64,000 nucleotides of DNA from Miltoncostaea sp963823515 (GTDB lineage Bacteria > Actinomycetota > Thermoleophilia > Miltoncostaeales > Miltoncostaeaceae): NCBI GenBank assembly GCA_963823515.1, contig CAWGMB010000006.1, positions 62,001 to 126,000 of the forward strand, written 5' to 3'. Numbering within the stretch: the first letter of the stretch is position 1; the number at the start of each line of letters is the position of its first letter. Below the pieces are notes generated by a model, which did no database searches, had not been told where the DNA came from, and saw only the letters and a list, made by a program, of their open reading frames with translations. Both the position numbers and the translations under genes were made by a program. Of this stretch, positions 28,216-36,996 are shown piece by piece.

Positions 28216-29586
28216 TCAGTCGCGCGTCTTGACCTCGATGATCAGCGGGACGCCGTCCAGGTCGAACCGCTGCCGCAGCCGGTTCTCGAGCCAGAAGCCG
28301 TAGTCGCGCGTCATCAGGGAGCGGTCGTTGACCTCCAGCCGGAAGGTCGGGGGGCGCTCGCCCGTCTGCACCAGGTAGCGCAGCGAGAGCTGGCGCGGGC
28401 CACGGCGCGGGCCGGGACGCTCCGCGGCCAGCTCGCGCAGCGCCGTGTTGAGCTCGCGCGTGGAGATCCGGGCCCCGAATCGCTCCTCGAGGCGCAGGGC
28501 GGCCGGCAGGATCCGGTGCAGCCCCTCCCCGGTCACCGCGGAGCACACCTCGATCGGGGGCCGCTGGCGCGACTTCGAGCGGAGGCGGCCACGGATGTGC
28601 TCGAGGTCCGGCTGGGCGAGGTCCCACTTGTTGATCACCAGCAGGGTCGCGCAGTGCGCCCGGGCGGAGCGGTCGACCGCCGACAGGTCCGACTCCGTGA
28701 GCCCCTCCGTCGCGTCGCACACGACGATCGCCACGTCGCTGCGCTCGGCCGACTGCAGCGCGCGGATCTGGCTGTAGTGCTCCACGCCGTCGCGCATCTG
28801 GCCGCGTCGGCGAAGGCCCGCCGTGTCGATGAGGACGACCGCTTGATCGTTCACCCTGATCAGGGTGTCGATCGGGTCGCGCGTGGTGCCTGGGGCGTCG
28901 TGCACCACCACCCGGTCCTCGCCGAGGATCGCGTTGAGGATGGAGCTCTTGCCGACGTTCGGCCGCCCCATGATGCAGATCGCCGGGACGCGCTCCCGGT
29001 CCCGGTCCACCGCGGGCGCGTCGGGCAGGCGCTCGACCAGTGCGTCGAGGAAGTCGCCGATCCCGCGCCCATGCTGGGCGGACACCGGGAAGACCTCGCC
29101 CAGGCCCATCTCGGCCAGGTTGTAGGCCTCGGCCTCACGCCCGGCGCTGTCGACCTTGTTGGCCACCAGCATCAGCGGGGTGCCGACCCGGCGCAGGCGG
29201 TCGGCCACCTCGAGGTCGCCGGGGGTGGGAGCCGTCTGGACGTCGACCACGAACACGATCAGGTCGGCCTCCTCGATGCCCCGGACGGCCTGGGCCGCGA
29301 TCTGCCGGCCGACCGCGCTCGGATCGGCGTCGTCGATGCCGCCCGTGTCGATCAGCTGGAAGGCCCGGCCGTTCCACTCGGCGCCGGACTGGCGCCGGTC
29401 GCGGGTGACCCCGGCGACAGCGTCGACGACGGCGTCGCGGCGGCCGGCGAGACGGTTGAAAAGCGTCGACTTGCCGACGTTCGGGAAGCCCACGATGGCG
29501 ACGATCGGCTGGTCGGTGGCCAGCGTGCTGCCGGCCGACTCCTTGCGCGGCTTCCACCGCGCGCGCTCCACCCCGCGCTCACCCAT
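28216..29586 (-). CDS. der: GTPase Der (EngA)
   Basis: A tandem-GTPase 50S assembly factor of 456 residues. G-domain 1: GFPNVGKST (about 33-41), DTGGID and NKVD. G-domain 2: GRPNVGKSS (about 207-215), DTAGLRRRGQ and NKWD. A C-terminal KH-like domain (FGARISTRELNTALREL to LIIEVKTRD) follows. The first 25 residues are basic and not conserved. The start overlaps the plsC stop by 8 bases. It is the last gene of the aroA-cmk-plsC-der operon. Confidence 0.96.
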   Translation of the reverse strand: MGERGVERARWKPRKESAGSTLATDQPIVAIVGFPNVGKSTLFNRLAGRRDAVVDAVAGVTRDRRQSGAEWNGRAFQLIDTGGIDDADPSAVGRQIAAQAVRGIEEADLIVFVVDVQTAPTPGDLEVADRLRRVGTPLMLVANKVDSAGREAEAYNLAEMGLGEVFPVSAQHGRGIGDFLDALVERLPDAPAVDRDRERVPAICIMGRPNVGKSSILNAILGEDRVVVHDAPGTTRDPIDTLIRVNDQAVVLIDTAGLRRRGQMRDGVEHYSQIRALQSAERSDVAIVVCDATEGLTESDLSAVDRSARAHCATLLVINKWDLAQPDLEHIRGRLRSKSRQRPPIEVCSAVTGEGLHRILPAALRLEERFGARISTRELNTALRELAAERPGPRRGPRQLSLRYLVQTGERPPTFRLEVNDRSLMTRDYGFWLENRLRQRFDLDGVPLIIEVKTRD

Positions 29587-30238
29587 CGATGTGCCCCGGA
29601 GGATCGGTGTGCGGGCCGCCGGCGACCGGGATGAGGCGCGCGATCGCGGCCATCATGCGGTCAACCGCATCCCGCGAGCGCTGGCTGCGCGGGCCGGAGG
29701 GGATGTCGGAGAGATCGATCGGCGGGCCGAAGGCGACCTTCACCCTGCGCAGGGGCCGGTGGCTGCCCCAGATGGCGGCGGGCACGACGACGAGGCCCGG
29801 CTCGAGTCCGAGCGACCCCGCCCCGGGCATTCCCGGGCGCAGCCGCCCGTCCGTGAAGCGGGTGCCCTCGGGGTACATCAGCAGCACGTCGCCGCGCGCC
29901 AGGATGTCGCGCGCAAGCCGCAGCGCGCGCCGGTCGGCGCCGCCGCGCTCCACGGGGAAGGCCCCCATCCGGTGGACCGCCCGTCGCACGAGGGGGATCC
30001 GGAACAGCTCGGCCTTGGCCATGTAGTGACTCTTTCGCGGCAGCACGGCCACGCCGAGGATGGGCGGGTCGATCTGCGAGATGTGGTTGCTGACGATGAG
30101 TACGGCGCCCGTGGAGGGGATGTTCTCCTGGCCGACCACCCTCAGGCGCAGCAGCCAGCGGACGGGCGGGAGCAGGAGGATATGGCCGGCGATCCACCAG
30201 CGACGGGTGACGACGGGAGCCTGGTCGAGGTCGATCAT
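29579..30238 (-). CDS. plsC: 1-acyl-sn-glycerol-3-phosphate acyltransferase
   Basis: A membrane-associated acyltransferase, 219 residues, converting lysophosphatidic to phosphatidic acid. It acts downstream of PlsX, encoded at 7.4-8.4 kb. Motif I NHISQIDP (NHxxxxD) and motif III YPEGTRF are visible, and an N-terminal hydrophobic stretch (WWIAGHILLLPPVRWLL) probably anchors it. It overlaps cmk by 4 bases and der by 8. Substrate specificity cannot be read from sequence. Confidence 0.92.
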   Translation of the reverse strand: MIDLDQAPVVTRRWWIAGHILLLPPVRWLLRLRVVGQENIPSTGAVLIVSNHISQIDPPILGVAVLPRKSHYMAKAELFRIPLVRRAVHRMGAFPVERGGADRRALRLARDILARGDVLLMYPEGTRFTDGRLRPGMPGAGSLGLEPGLVVVPAAIWGSHRPLRRVKVAFGPPIDLSDIPSGPRSQRSRDAVDRMMAAIARLIPVAGGPHTDPPGHIDG

Positions 30239-30918
30239 CCGGGCGACGCCCGCGCGCGCTCGCGGACGTCCTCCACGAGGCTCACGATGAGCTCGGCGAC
30301 CGCGTCGGCGTCGAGCTCGGAGGAGTCGATCACCACCGCGCCCTGGGCGATTCGCAGCGGGCTCGCCGAGCGCGTGCTGTCGGCGTGGTCACGGCGGCGG
30401 ACGTCCTCGAGCACCGTCGCCTCGTTCATGTCGACCCCCCGGGCGTGGAGATCGGCGCGACGGCGGCGGGCCCGCTCGTGGAGCGACGCTGTCAGGAAGA
30501 CCTTGAGGTCGGCGTCCGGGCAGACGACCGTCCCGACGTCGCGCCCGTCGGAGACCCACGAGCCCTGCGACAGGAGGGCGCGCTGCGCCGAGACCACCTC
30601 GGCCCGCACCGGGGGGTGGGCCGAGACCTCGGAGACCTGGGCGGCGACCTCGGGCCTGCGGATCGCGGCCGTCACGTCCTGGCCCCTCACGCGGACGCGG
30701 TCCCCGTCGTCCGTCGACTCGATCTCGATCGGGTTCTCCCGCGCGAGGGCGACCAGCGCCGCCTCGTCGCCCGGCGGCACCTCGGCCTCGAGCGCGAGCC
30801 AGGTGAGCGCGCGGTACATCGCCCCGGTGTCGAGGTAGGCGACGCCGAGGCGCCGCGCGACGGCGCGGGCCACGGTGCTCTTGCCGGCGCCGGCCGGCCC
30901 GTCGATGGCGACGATCAC
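30235..30918 (-). CDS. cmk: Cytidylate kinase
   Basis: Phosphorylates CMP/dCMP. From GTG 30918 (MIVAIDGPAGAGKSTVARAVA) it has 227 residues, with the P-loop at 6-14, LDTGAMYRALTWLAL, SDGRDVGTVVCPDADLKVFL and RRRDHADSTRSASPL. The GTG overlaps the aroA stop (GTGA). The aroA-cmk pairing is a widely conserved order. Confidence 0.96.
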   Translation of the reverse strand: MIVAIDGPAGAGKSTVARAVARRLGVAYLDTGAMYRALTWLALEAEVPPGDEAALVALARENPIEIESTDDGDRVRVRGQDVTAAIRRPEVAAQVSEVSAHPPVRAEVVSAQRALLSQGSWVSDGRDVGTVVCPDADLKVFLTASLHERARRRRADLHARGVDMNEATVLEDVRRRDHADSTRSASPLRIAQGAVVIDSSELDADAVAELIVSLVEDVRERARASPG

Positions 30919-32219
30919 GCGGGGACGCCTCCGAGCCCGGCCAGGTCGCGTGCGAAGCCCGGGTACGACACCGCGACGGCACCGAAGTCGCCGACCGAGA
31001 CGCCCTCGTCGCTGACCAGGCCGGCCACCGCGCCCAGCATCGCCAGGCGATGGTCGCCCACCGAATCCATCGCGCCGCCGCGGATGCTCCCCGAGCCGGT
31101 CACCGCGAAGCCGTCCTCGCGCTCGTCGGCGTCGACCCCGAGCGCGCGCAGGGCGCGCACCACCGAGGCGATCCGATCGCTCTCCTTCACGCGCAGCTCG
31201 GCCGCGCCGCGCACGACGGTGGTGCCCGACGCCAGGGCGCCCAGCAGCCCGACCAGGGGCAGCTCGTCGATCATCGAGGGCACCTCGTGCGGCTCGACCT
31301 CGGTGGCGCGCAGCCCCTCGGTGCGGGACACCGAGAGGTCGCCGCACGGCTCGCCGGCGACGGGCGCGCACTGCTCCTCGCCGATCTCGACCCCCATGCG
31401 CCGCATCACGCCGATCAGGCCCGTGCGGCCCGGGTTGAGGTTGACCCCCTCCAGGCGCACCTCGGGGTCACCGAGGAGCGCCCCCGCGACCAGGTGTGCC
31501 GCGGCCGAGGAGAAGTCCCCGGGCACGTCCATGTCGGGTAGCGAGATGCCCTCCACGGGGCCCGCGACGCCGACCGCCCCGCCCTCGCGCAGCAGCGTCA
31601 CGCCCGACGCCTCGAGCATCCGCTCGGTGTGATCGCGCGAGGGGACCGGCTCGTGCACCCAGGTCGTGCCCTGGGCGAACAGCCCCGCCAGCAGCAGGCA
31701 GCTCTTCACCTGCGCGCTCGCCACCTCGAGCCGGTGCTCGACCCCCCGCAGGGGCGCGCCCCCGTTCACCACGAGCGGCGGCGTGCCCCCGGGGGCGGTG
31801 AAGATCTGCGCGCCCATGGCGCGCAGCGGCCGGGCGATGCGGGTCATGGGGCGCCCACGCAGCGACGCGTCGCCGTCGAGCACCACGTGGTCGATGTGCT
31901 GCCCGACGAGCAGGCCGCAGAAGAGCCGGATCAGCGTGCCCGCGTTCGCACAGTCGAGCGCCGGCGGCGGGCGCAGCCCCCGCAGGCCGCGCCCGGTGAC
32001 GGCGAGCGCGTCCCCGAGATGGCCCGAGACCGCCACGCCGCAGTCCTCCACGGCCTGCAGCGTCGCCCCGGTGTCGGCCGAGTCGAGCGGGCGTCCCACC
32101 CGGACGGTGCGGTCCGAGACGGCCGAGAGCATGATCGCGCGGTGGGTCAGCGACTTGTCCGGCGGCACCTGGAGGGTGCCGCGGAGCAGGGATACCGGTG
32201 CTACGCGGACGGCCGCCAT
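30915..32219 (-). CDS. aroA: 3-phosphoshikimate 1-carboxyvinyltransferase (EPSP synthase)
   Basis: Sixth step of the shikimate pathway, 434 residues. Conserved elements are PPDKSLTHRAIML (phosphate-binding Lys-Ser), CANAGTLIRLFCGL, LRGRPMTRIARPL, SAQVKSCLLLAGLFA, DFSSAAAHLVAGALL and RVKESDRIASV. The Gly of the NAGT motif, tied to glyphosate sensitivity, is kept. A TAGTCT -10 box lies 7 bases before the ATG, suggesting that the aroA-cmk-plsC-der operon starts leaderless here. Confidence 0.96.
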   Translation of the reverse strand: MAAVRVAPVSLLRGTLQVPPDKSLTHRAIMLSAVSDRTVRVGRPLDSADTGATLQAVEDCGVAVSGHLGDALAVTGRGLRGLRPPPALDCANAGTLIRLFCGLLVGQHIDHVVLDGDASLRGRPMTRIARPLRAMGAQIFTAPGGTPPLVVNGGAPLRGVEHRLEVASAQVKSCLLLAGLFAQGTTWVHEPVPSRDHTERMLEASGVTLLREGGAVGVAGPVEGISLPDMDVPGDFSSAAAHLVAGALLGDPEVRLEGVNLNPGRTGLIGVMRRMGVEIGEEQCAPVAGEPCGDLSVSRTEGLRATEVEPHEVPSMIDELPLVGLLGALASGTTVVRGAAELRVKESDRIASVVRALRALGVDADEREDGFAVTGSGSIRGGAMDSVGDHRLAMLGAVAGLVSDEGVSVGDFGAVAVSYPGFARDLAGLGGVPA

Positions 32220-32226
32220 CCGGCCA

Positions 32227-32232
32227 AGACTA
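32227..32232 (-). promoter_or_regulatory. -10 box TAGTCT for aroA (leaderless)
   Basis: TAGTCT on the minus strand ends 7 bases before the aroA ATG, the spacing expected if transcription begins at the start codon. No clear -35. Confidence 0.5.
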
Positions 32233-32264
32233 ACGACACCTCACGAGCGCAGCGGCCCGGGCCC

Positions 32265-33206
32265 TCACGCGGGAGTGTGCGGTGAGATCGATCGGGCGAC
32301 GCGCAGCGCGGTCTCCTCGCCCATCGAGGCGCCGCGGACCTGGAGGCCGAAGGCGCGCTCGGGGGTCTCCCAGACGAGCGTGACCAGCCCCCGGCCGCGC
32401 AGCACGGCGGGAACCCCTCCCACCTCGACGACGCGGGCGTCGCGTCCCCCGGTGTCCGGGCTGGCGAGCGGTGCCGGGCACTGGCGCAGCAGCACGCGCT
32501 CCCCGTCGGCGCCGGTCCACGCGATCACCAGGGCCGGGGGTGCGGACGGGTAGGAGACATCGGGCTCCACGCGGGGCCTCCCGCGGGTGAGGCCGGGCGG
32601 GACCCAGTCGGGGAGCCAGGGCGCGTAGCCGACCTCGAAGGCGGCGTCCGCAAGCCCCGGGGCCCAGCGGCCGTCGCCGATGCCCGCGCCCATGCCGTGC
32701 GTGGCCCCCATGCGGCCGCTGACCGACGCACCGTCGAAGCGCAGCTCCGAGATCCCGGCGCGCGCGAGCCGGCCGATCGGTTCGCCGGACGCGTCGAGCG
32801 CGTCCACCGCGATGACCGGGGCCTCGGGCAGGCGCATGAGCACCAGTCCTCCGCCCCCCACCGCCACCGGCGCGGCGGCGTCCTCGCTGGCCAGCAGCGG
32901 ACGGACCGCGGCCGCCTCCGGCGCGGCGCGGGCGACGAGCACCCGGTCGTCGGGCAGCGGGGGCATCTCCAGGGTGACGACCGCCGCGACCACCGGGCGC
33001 CAGCGGCTGGGCCGGCCCGGCGGGCAGGCCACGCGGGCGACGACGTCGCCGTCCGCGCCGACCCACGCCACGCGGGCGCGGGGCGGATCGCCGGCCACCG
33101 AGGCCGCCACCGCCGGCCCCTCGCCATCGGGCGCCACCAGATGCGGGACCGGGTGCCCCAGCGCGGCCTCCGCGATGGCGCGGAGGGCTTCGAGCGGGTC
33201 GTCCAC
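32265..33206 (-). CDS. Unknown protein with DUF4367/RseB-like C-terminal region
   Basis: A 313-residue protein from GTG 33206; longer readings overlap the divergent gene's upstream region. The first 180 residues are Ala/Val/Pro-rich and unrecognised. The last 110 (YAPWLPDWVPPGLTRGRPRVEP ... RVVEVGGVPAVLRGRGLVTLVWETPERAFGLQ) resemble the DUF4367 module, often found with anti-sigma factors: a PxxLPxGL start, a strand with VxGVxA, and a final Trp-containing strand. No signal peptide is visible. The function is unknown; the module call is inference. Confidence 0.6.
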   Translation of the reverse strand: MDDPLEALRAIAEAALGHPVPHLVAPDGEGPAVAASVAGDPPRARVAWVGADGDVVARVACPPGRPSRWRPVVAAVVTLEMPPLPDDRVLVARAAPEAAAVRPLLASEDAAAPVAVGGGGLVLMRLPEAPVIAVDALDASGEPIGRLARAGISELRFDGASVSGRMGATHGMGAGIGDGRWAPGLADAAFEVGYAPWLPDWVPPGLTRGRPRVEPDVSYPSAPPALVIAWTGADGERVLLRQCPAPLASPDTGGRDARVVEVGGVPAVLRGRGLVTLVWETPERAFGLQVRGASMGEETALRVARSISPHTPA

Positions 33207-33260
33207 CGGCCAATCACACCACACGCCGGTCCGTCCGGGGCGCCCGTCATCCTGTCGCGC

Positions 33261-33407
33261 ATGACCAACCACACATGCCACGACTGCGGCCGCCCCCTTC
33301 CCGAGGGATCCGAGACCTGGCTCTCGCCGGAGACCGGCCTCCCGGACGAGGCCGCGGGCGAGCCCTACTGCCGGGACTGCGCGTCGCCGATCGGGATCGC
33401 CGCCTGA
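33261..33407 (+). CDS. 48-residue zinc-ribbon microprotein
   Basis: A very short gene with two CxxC knuckles: C6-x2-C9 near the start (TCHDCGRPLP) and C37-x2-C40 (YCRDCASP). Together they can form one zinc ribbon. The intervening region is acidic (ETWLSPETGLPDEAAGE). It starts at ATG 33261, divergent from the DUF4367-like gene, and is followed 44 bases later by the broken hydrolase. No known family beyond zinc ribbon is recognised. Confidence 0.65.
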   Translation: MTNHTCHDCGRPLPEGSETWLSPETGLPDEAAGEPYCRDCASPIGIAA

Positions 33408-33451
33408 CCCCTCCCCCCGTCACCGAGCCCTTCGAGGTCGTCCGGGGAGAA

Positions 33452-34220
33452 GTGACGCTGCGCGGCGAGGCGACGGGCGAGGGCGAGCCCGTAGTGCTCC
33501 TGCACGGCCTCACGGCCACCCGGCGCTACGTGGTGCACGGCTCGCGCGCGATCGAGCGCGCAGGCCGGCGCGTGGTCATGTACGACGCCCGGGGGCACGG
33601 CAGTCTCGTCGCCCGCCGACCCCGGCGCCTACGACTACGGCGAGCTGGCGGCCGACGCGCTCGCCGTCCTCGATCACCTCGGCATCGAGCGGGCCTCCCT
33701 GGTGGGGCAGTCGATGGGCTCGGCCACGGCGATCGCCGTGGCGCTCGGCCATCCCGAGCGGGTCCGTTCGCTCGTCATCGTCACCCCCGCCCACCTCGGC
33801 CGGCCCAGCATGAACCTCGACCACTGGGACTCCCTCGCCGACGGTCTCGAGACCGGGGGGCCGGAGGGCTTCCTCGCGGCCCTCGGGCCGATGCACGTGG
33901 GAGAGCGATGGCGCGAGGCCGTGCGCACCGTGATCCTGCAGCGCCTGGGCCGGCACGCGCATCCCGGCGCCGTGGCCGACGCCCTGCGCGGCATACCGCG
34001 CTCGGCGGCCTTCGACGGACTCGGGGCGCTCGAGCGGATCGCGGTCCCCACGATCGTGGTCGGCAGCCGTGACGACGTCAACCCGGACCATCCGCTGGCG
34101 TTGGCCGAGGAGTACGTGCGCCGCATCCCCGGAGCCCGACTCACGATCGAGCAGCCGGGGGAGTCACCGCTCGCATGGCGCGGCGGGGCCCTCTCGAAGG
34201 AGATCCTCCCCCTGCTCTAG
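33452..34220 (+). pseudogene. Alpha/beta hydrolase with a frameshift
   Basis: Two frames carry one hydrolase. The first (GTG 33452) reads GEPVVLLHGLTATRRYVVHG...VVMYDARGHG and would then lose the fold. The correct continuation, SSPADPGAYDYGELAADALAVLDHLG then VGQSMGSATA (nucleophile Ser), lies one frame later and runs to 34220. Removing one base among 33602-33605 restores an intact protein of about 255 residues. The acid residue is plausible in SRDDVNPDHP, but the usual C-terminal His is not obvious (EQPGESPLAW). It could be a true pseudogene or a sequencing error. Confidence 0.75.
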
Positions 34221-34792
34221 ATCTGATCGTCGGGGAAGGGATCGCCGTCCTCGGGGGAGGGGTCGTCCACCGATTCGTCGGCGGGATCGGCCTCCACGTC
34301 GGCGGGCAGGTGGACCACGATCCGCTTGGCGGTGATGGTGAGCACCGCGGCCCCGCGGCGGCCGGCCCGACGCCTGACGAGCGCCGCGGCCTCGACGTCG
34401 ACGTCGTCGAGGCTCTCGTCGAGGTCGGCGAAGAGCGTGTCGGCGTCGATCCGCTCCCGCACCCCGTCCGCGTCCTCGGTCACGATGCGCGTGGCCGGGA
34501 CGATGCCGAGATCGATCTCGTCGCGCGCGCGCAGCAGCCGGCGCGCCGCGCGCGACCCACCGTGAACGTCCGGGTCGACGACCGTCAGGTGGGAGGCGTC
34601 GGCGTCCCAGTCACCGGCGAGCCCGTCGACCATCACGCGGGCGGGGGGCGGGGCGGGGGCGGAGCGCTGCGCATGGGGGCGCGGGGCGGCGGAGGCCGTG
34701 AGGACGAGGCCGAGGGTCGCGAGCGTGGTGGTCACCGCGACGAGGGTTCGCTGGCGCAATTCGGGTTCCGGGGTCCGACGACAGGGTCCCAC
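34217..34792 (-). CDS. Exported protein of unknown function
   Basis: Up to 191 residues from GTG 34792; GTG or TTG codons further in are alternative starts. The N-terminus (LRQRTLVAVTTTLATLGLVLTASAAP) is a Sec-type signal peptide. The mature part begins with a Pro/Arg/Ala-rich linker and ends in a strongly acidic tail (ADPADESVDDPSPEDGDPFPDDQ). No domain is recognised. Its stop shares a CTAG tetranucleotide with the stop of the convergent hydrolase gene. Confidence 0.6.
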   Translation of the reverse strand: MGPCRRTPEPELRQRTLVAVTTTLATLGLVLTASAAPRPHAQRSAPAPPPARVMVDGLAGDWDADASHLTVVDPDVHGGSRAARRLLRARDEIDLGIVPATRIVTEDADGVRERIDADTLFADLDESLDDVDVEAAALVRRRAGRRGAAVLTITAKRIVVHLPADVEADPADESVDDPSPEDGDPFPDDQI

Positions 34793-34841
34793 AGGTCATC
34801 GGCAGATCCCTCGGGAAGGAGCACTCCCCGAGGGGCGCGGA

Positions 34842-35936
34842 TCAGCGCAGCCCGGACGCGCGCGCGCGGTACCCCCGCTCGGCCAGCAGGCGCACGGCCT
34901 CCCGCGCGGCCTCGGGACCCCCGACCACGAGCAGCAGCTCGCCGTCGGCGTCGGGAGGGCCGGGACGCAGGCTGAGGTCCTCGATGTTGATGTGCGCGTG
35001 ACCGAGGGCGGTCGCGATCTCCGAGATCGCCCCCGGGTGGTTGGGCACCGCCACGAGCACCCGGACGGGGGTCGTCGGGTCGGGCTCGCCCGCCCGCCTC
35101 AACCGCTCCCGGGCCTCGGCGGCGTCGCCGACGAACCCCAGCAGCCAGTCGCGGTCGCGGCGCTCGAGGGCCGAGGCCACGTCGGCCAGGCGCGCCGAGA
35201 AGTCGCGAAGGGCGTCGAGCACAGACGCGGAGTTGGCGAGGAGGATGTCCGCCCACAGGGGCGGGTTGGAGCCGGCGACCCGGGTGAGGTCGGTGAACGA
35301 CGGGCCCGCAGAGCGCAGGGCCTCCCGCCCGCCGGGGGCGGTGTCGGCGGCCTGGTTCACGAGGGCCCCGGCCAGCACGTGCGGCAGGTGCGAGACGAGC
35401 GCCATGAGGTGATCGTGCACCCCGGCGTCGATCGCGACCGGCCGCGCGCCGACCGCCGCGACGAGGGCGTGCAGGCGGCCGAACAGGTCCGAGCGCGCCT
35501 CGGCGCCGGGGGTGAGGAACCAGGTCGTGCCGCGGAAGAGCCCGTCCCGGGCGAAGGCGACCCCGGTCCGCTCCCCGCCGCACACCGGGTGACCGCCGAT
35601 GAACCGCGCGCGCTCGACGCGGGTGAGGCCCTCGAGCAGCCCCGACTTGGTGGAGCCGAGGTCGGTGACGACGCAGTCCTCGGGAGCCGCGGCGAGGGCG
35701 CGCCGGGCGAGCGTCGCGAGCTCGGGCACCGGTGCCGCGACCACGACGGCGCGCGCGCCGTCGGCGCCCTCCTCCAGGGAGCCGCAGGCGACGTCGATGG
35801 CGCCCATCGCGAGCGCCGTCCGCAACGCCTCCGGGTCGGGGTCCACCCCCCGCACCTCGACGCCGTCGAGGGAGCGGAGGGCGAGACCCAGCGAACCGCC
35901 CATCAGCCCGACGCCGACGATGGCGACCGGGCCCAT
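34842..35936 (-). CDS. tyrA: Prephenate dehydrogenase
   Basis: Oxidatively decarboxylates prephenate toward tyrosine, 364 residues. The NAD-binding motif is VAIVGVGLMGGSLGLAL. Other marks are DLGSTKSGLLEGL, FIGGHPVCGGERTGVAFARDGLFRG (substrate His) and, from about residue 295, a C-terminal ACT domain (VLVAVPNHPGAISEIATALGHAHINIEDL) typical of feedback-regulated Gram-positive TyrA. It starts 10 bases after the aroF stop in hisC-aroF-tyrA. Confidence 0.95.
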   Translation of the reverse strand: MGPVAIVGVGLMGGSLGLALRSLDGVEVRGVDPDPEALRTALAMGAIDVACGSLEEGADGARAVVVAAPVPELATLARRALAAAPEDCVVTDLGSTKSGLLEGLTRVERARFIGGHPVCGGERTGVAFARDGLFRGTTWFLTPGAEARSDLFGRLHALVAAVGARPVAIDAGVHDHLMALVSHLPHVLAGALVNQAADTAPGGREALRSAGPSFTDLTRVAGSNPPLWADILLANSASVLDALRDFSARLADVASALERRDRDWLLGFVGDAAEARERLRRAGEPDPTTPVRVLVAVPNHPGAISEIATALGHAHINIEDLSLRPGPPDADGELLLVVGGPEAAREAVRLLAERGYRARASGLR

Positions 35937-35946
35937 GGTCAGGTCA

Positions 35947-36996
35947 TCAGGCGACGGCCACGGGGGCGTCGGCGCCCTCGGCCATGATCTTCCCCATCAG
36001 GTCGATGCACCGCTTCACGTCGGCGACCCACGCGCCGAACGTCTCGGCGTGCAGGGCCTGGGGGCCGTCGCACAGGGCGTGCTCCGGAGACGGGTGGACC
36101 TCGACGATCAGCCCGTCGGCGCCGGCGACCACGGCCGCGCGCGCCATCGGGAGGATCAGGTCGCGCTTGCCGGCGGCGTGCGACGGATCGACGATCACGG
36201 GCAGGCTCGACTGGGCCTTGGCCACCGGCACCGCCGAGATGTCGAGCGTCGAGCGGGTCGCGGTCTCGAAGGTGCGGATGCCGCGCTCGCACAGGACGAT
36301 GTCCTGGTTGCCCTCGCGGGCGATGTACTCGGCCGACAGCAGCCACTCCTCGATCGTGCTCGCCATGCCGCGCTTGAGCAGGATGGGGGTCGAGGTGCGG
36401 CCCACCTCCCGCAGCAGGTCGTAATTCTGCATGTTGCGGGCGCCGAGCTGGATCATGTCGGCGACCTCGAGGACGTCGTCGAGCTGGCGCGGGTCCATCA
36501 GCTCCGTGACGATCGGCAGGCCGGTCTCCTCACGGGCCTCCGCGAGGATCTGGAGGCCCTCCTTGCCGAGCCCGGAGAAGGCGTACGGCGAGGTGCGCGG
36601 CTTGAAGGCGCCACCGCGGAGCATCGTCGCGCCGGCGGCCTTGCACGCGCGGGCCGAGGCAAGGGTCTGCTCGCGCGACTCGACGGCGCACGGGCCGGCG
36701 ATCAGTCCGAAGGAGCCGCCGCCGATGGCGCGGCCGGCCACGCGGACCACGGCGTCGCGGCCGCGGAAGTCGCTGGAGACGAGCTTGTAGGGCTTCAGGA
36801 TCGGGACGACCTTCTCGACCCCCGGCTCGCCCTCGAGCTGGAGCGAGGCCACGATCTCGCGATCGTCTCCGATGGCGCCGATGACGGTGACGAACTCGCC
36901 GCGCGACGGGTGCGCGCGGGCCCCCGCCTGCTCGATCCGCTCGACGACGTGGCGGACCTGCTCGTCGGTCGCGCCCTCCTGCATCACGATCATCAT
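35947..36996 (-). CDS. aroF: DAHP synthase (3-deoxy-7-phosphoheptulonate synthase)
   Basis: First shikimate-pathway enzyme, 349 residues, of the AroA-beta type as in Thermotoga. An N-terminal ferredoxin-like regulatory domain (MMIVMQEGATDEQVRHVVERIE, about 1-70) precedes a TIM barrel with FGLIAGPCAVES, MLRGGAFKPRTSPYAF, QLGARNMQNYDLL, LLKRGM and IVDPSHAAGKRDL. Two ATGs in tandem (36,996 and 36,993) overlap the hisC stop. It feeds TyrA, AroA and AroH, all encoded in this window. Confidence 0.95.
   Translation of the reverse strand: MMIVMQEGATDEQVRHVVERIEQAGARAHPSRGEFVTVIGAIGDDREIVASLQLEGEPGVEKVVPILKPYKLVSSDFRGRDAVVRVAGRAIGGGSFGLIAGPCAVESREQTLASARACKAAGATMLRGGAFKPRTSPYAFSGLGKEGLQILAEAREETGLPIVTELMDPRQLDDVLEVADMIQLGARNMQNYDLLREVGRTSTPILLKRGMASTIEEWLLSAEYIAREGNQDIVLCERGIRTFETATRSTLDISAVPVAKAQSSLPVIVDPSHAAGKRDLILPMARAAVVAGADGLIVEVHPSPEHALCDGPQALHAETFGAWVADVKRCIDLMGKIMAEGADAPVAVA

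Noticed and set aside
31900..31990. EPSP synthase checked for a glyphosate-insensitive active site.
   Set aside because: The Gly of the NAGT motif is retained, so the classic Gly-to-Ala change is absent.
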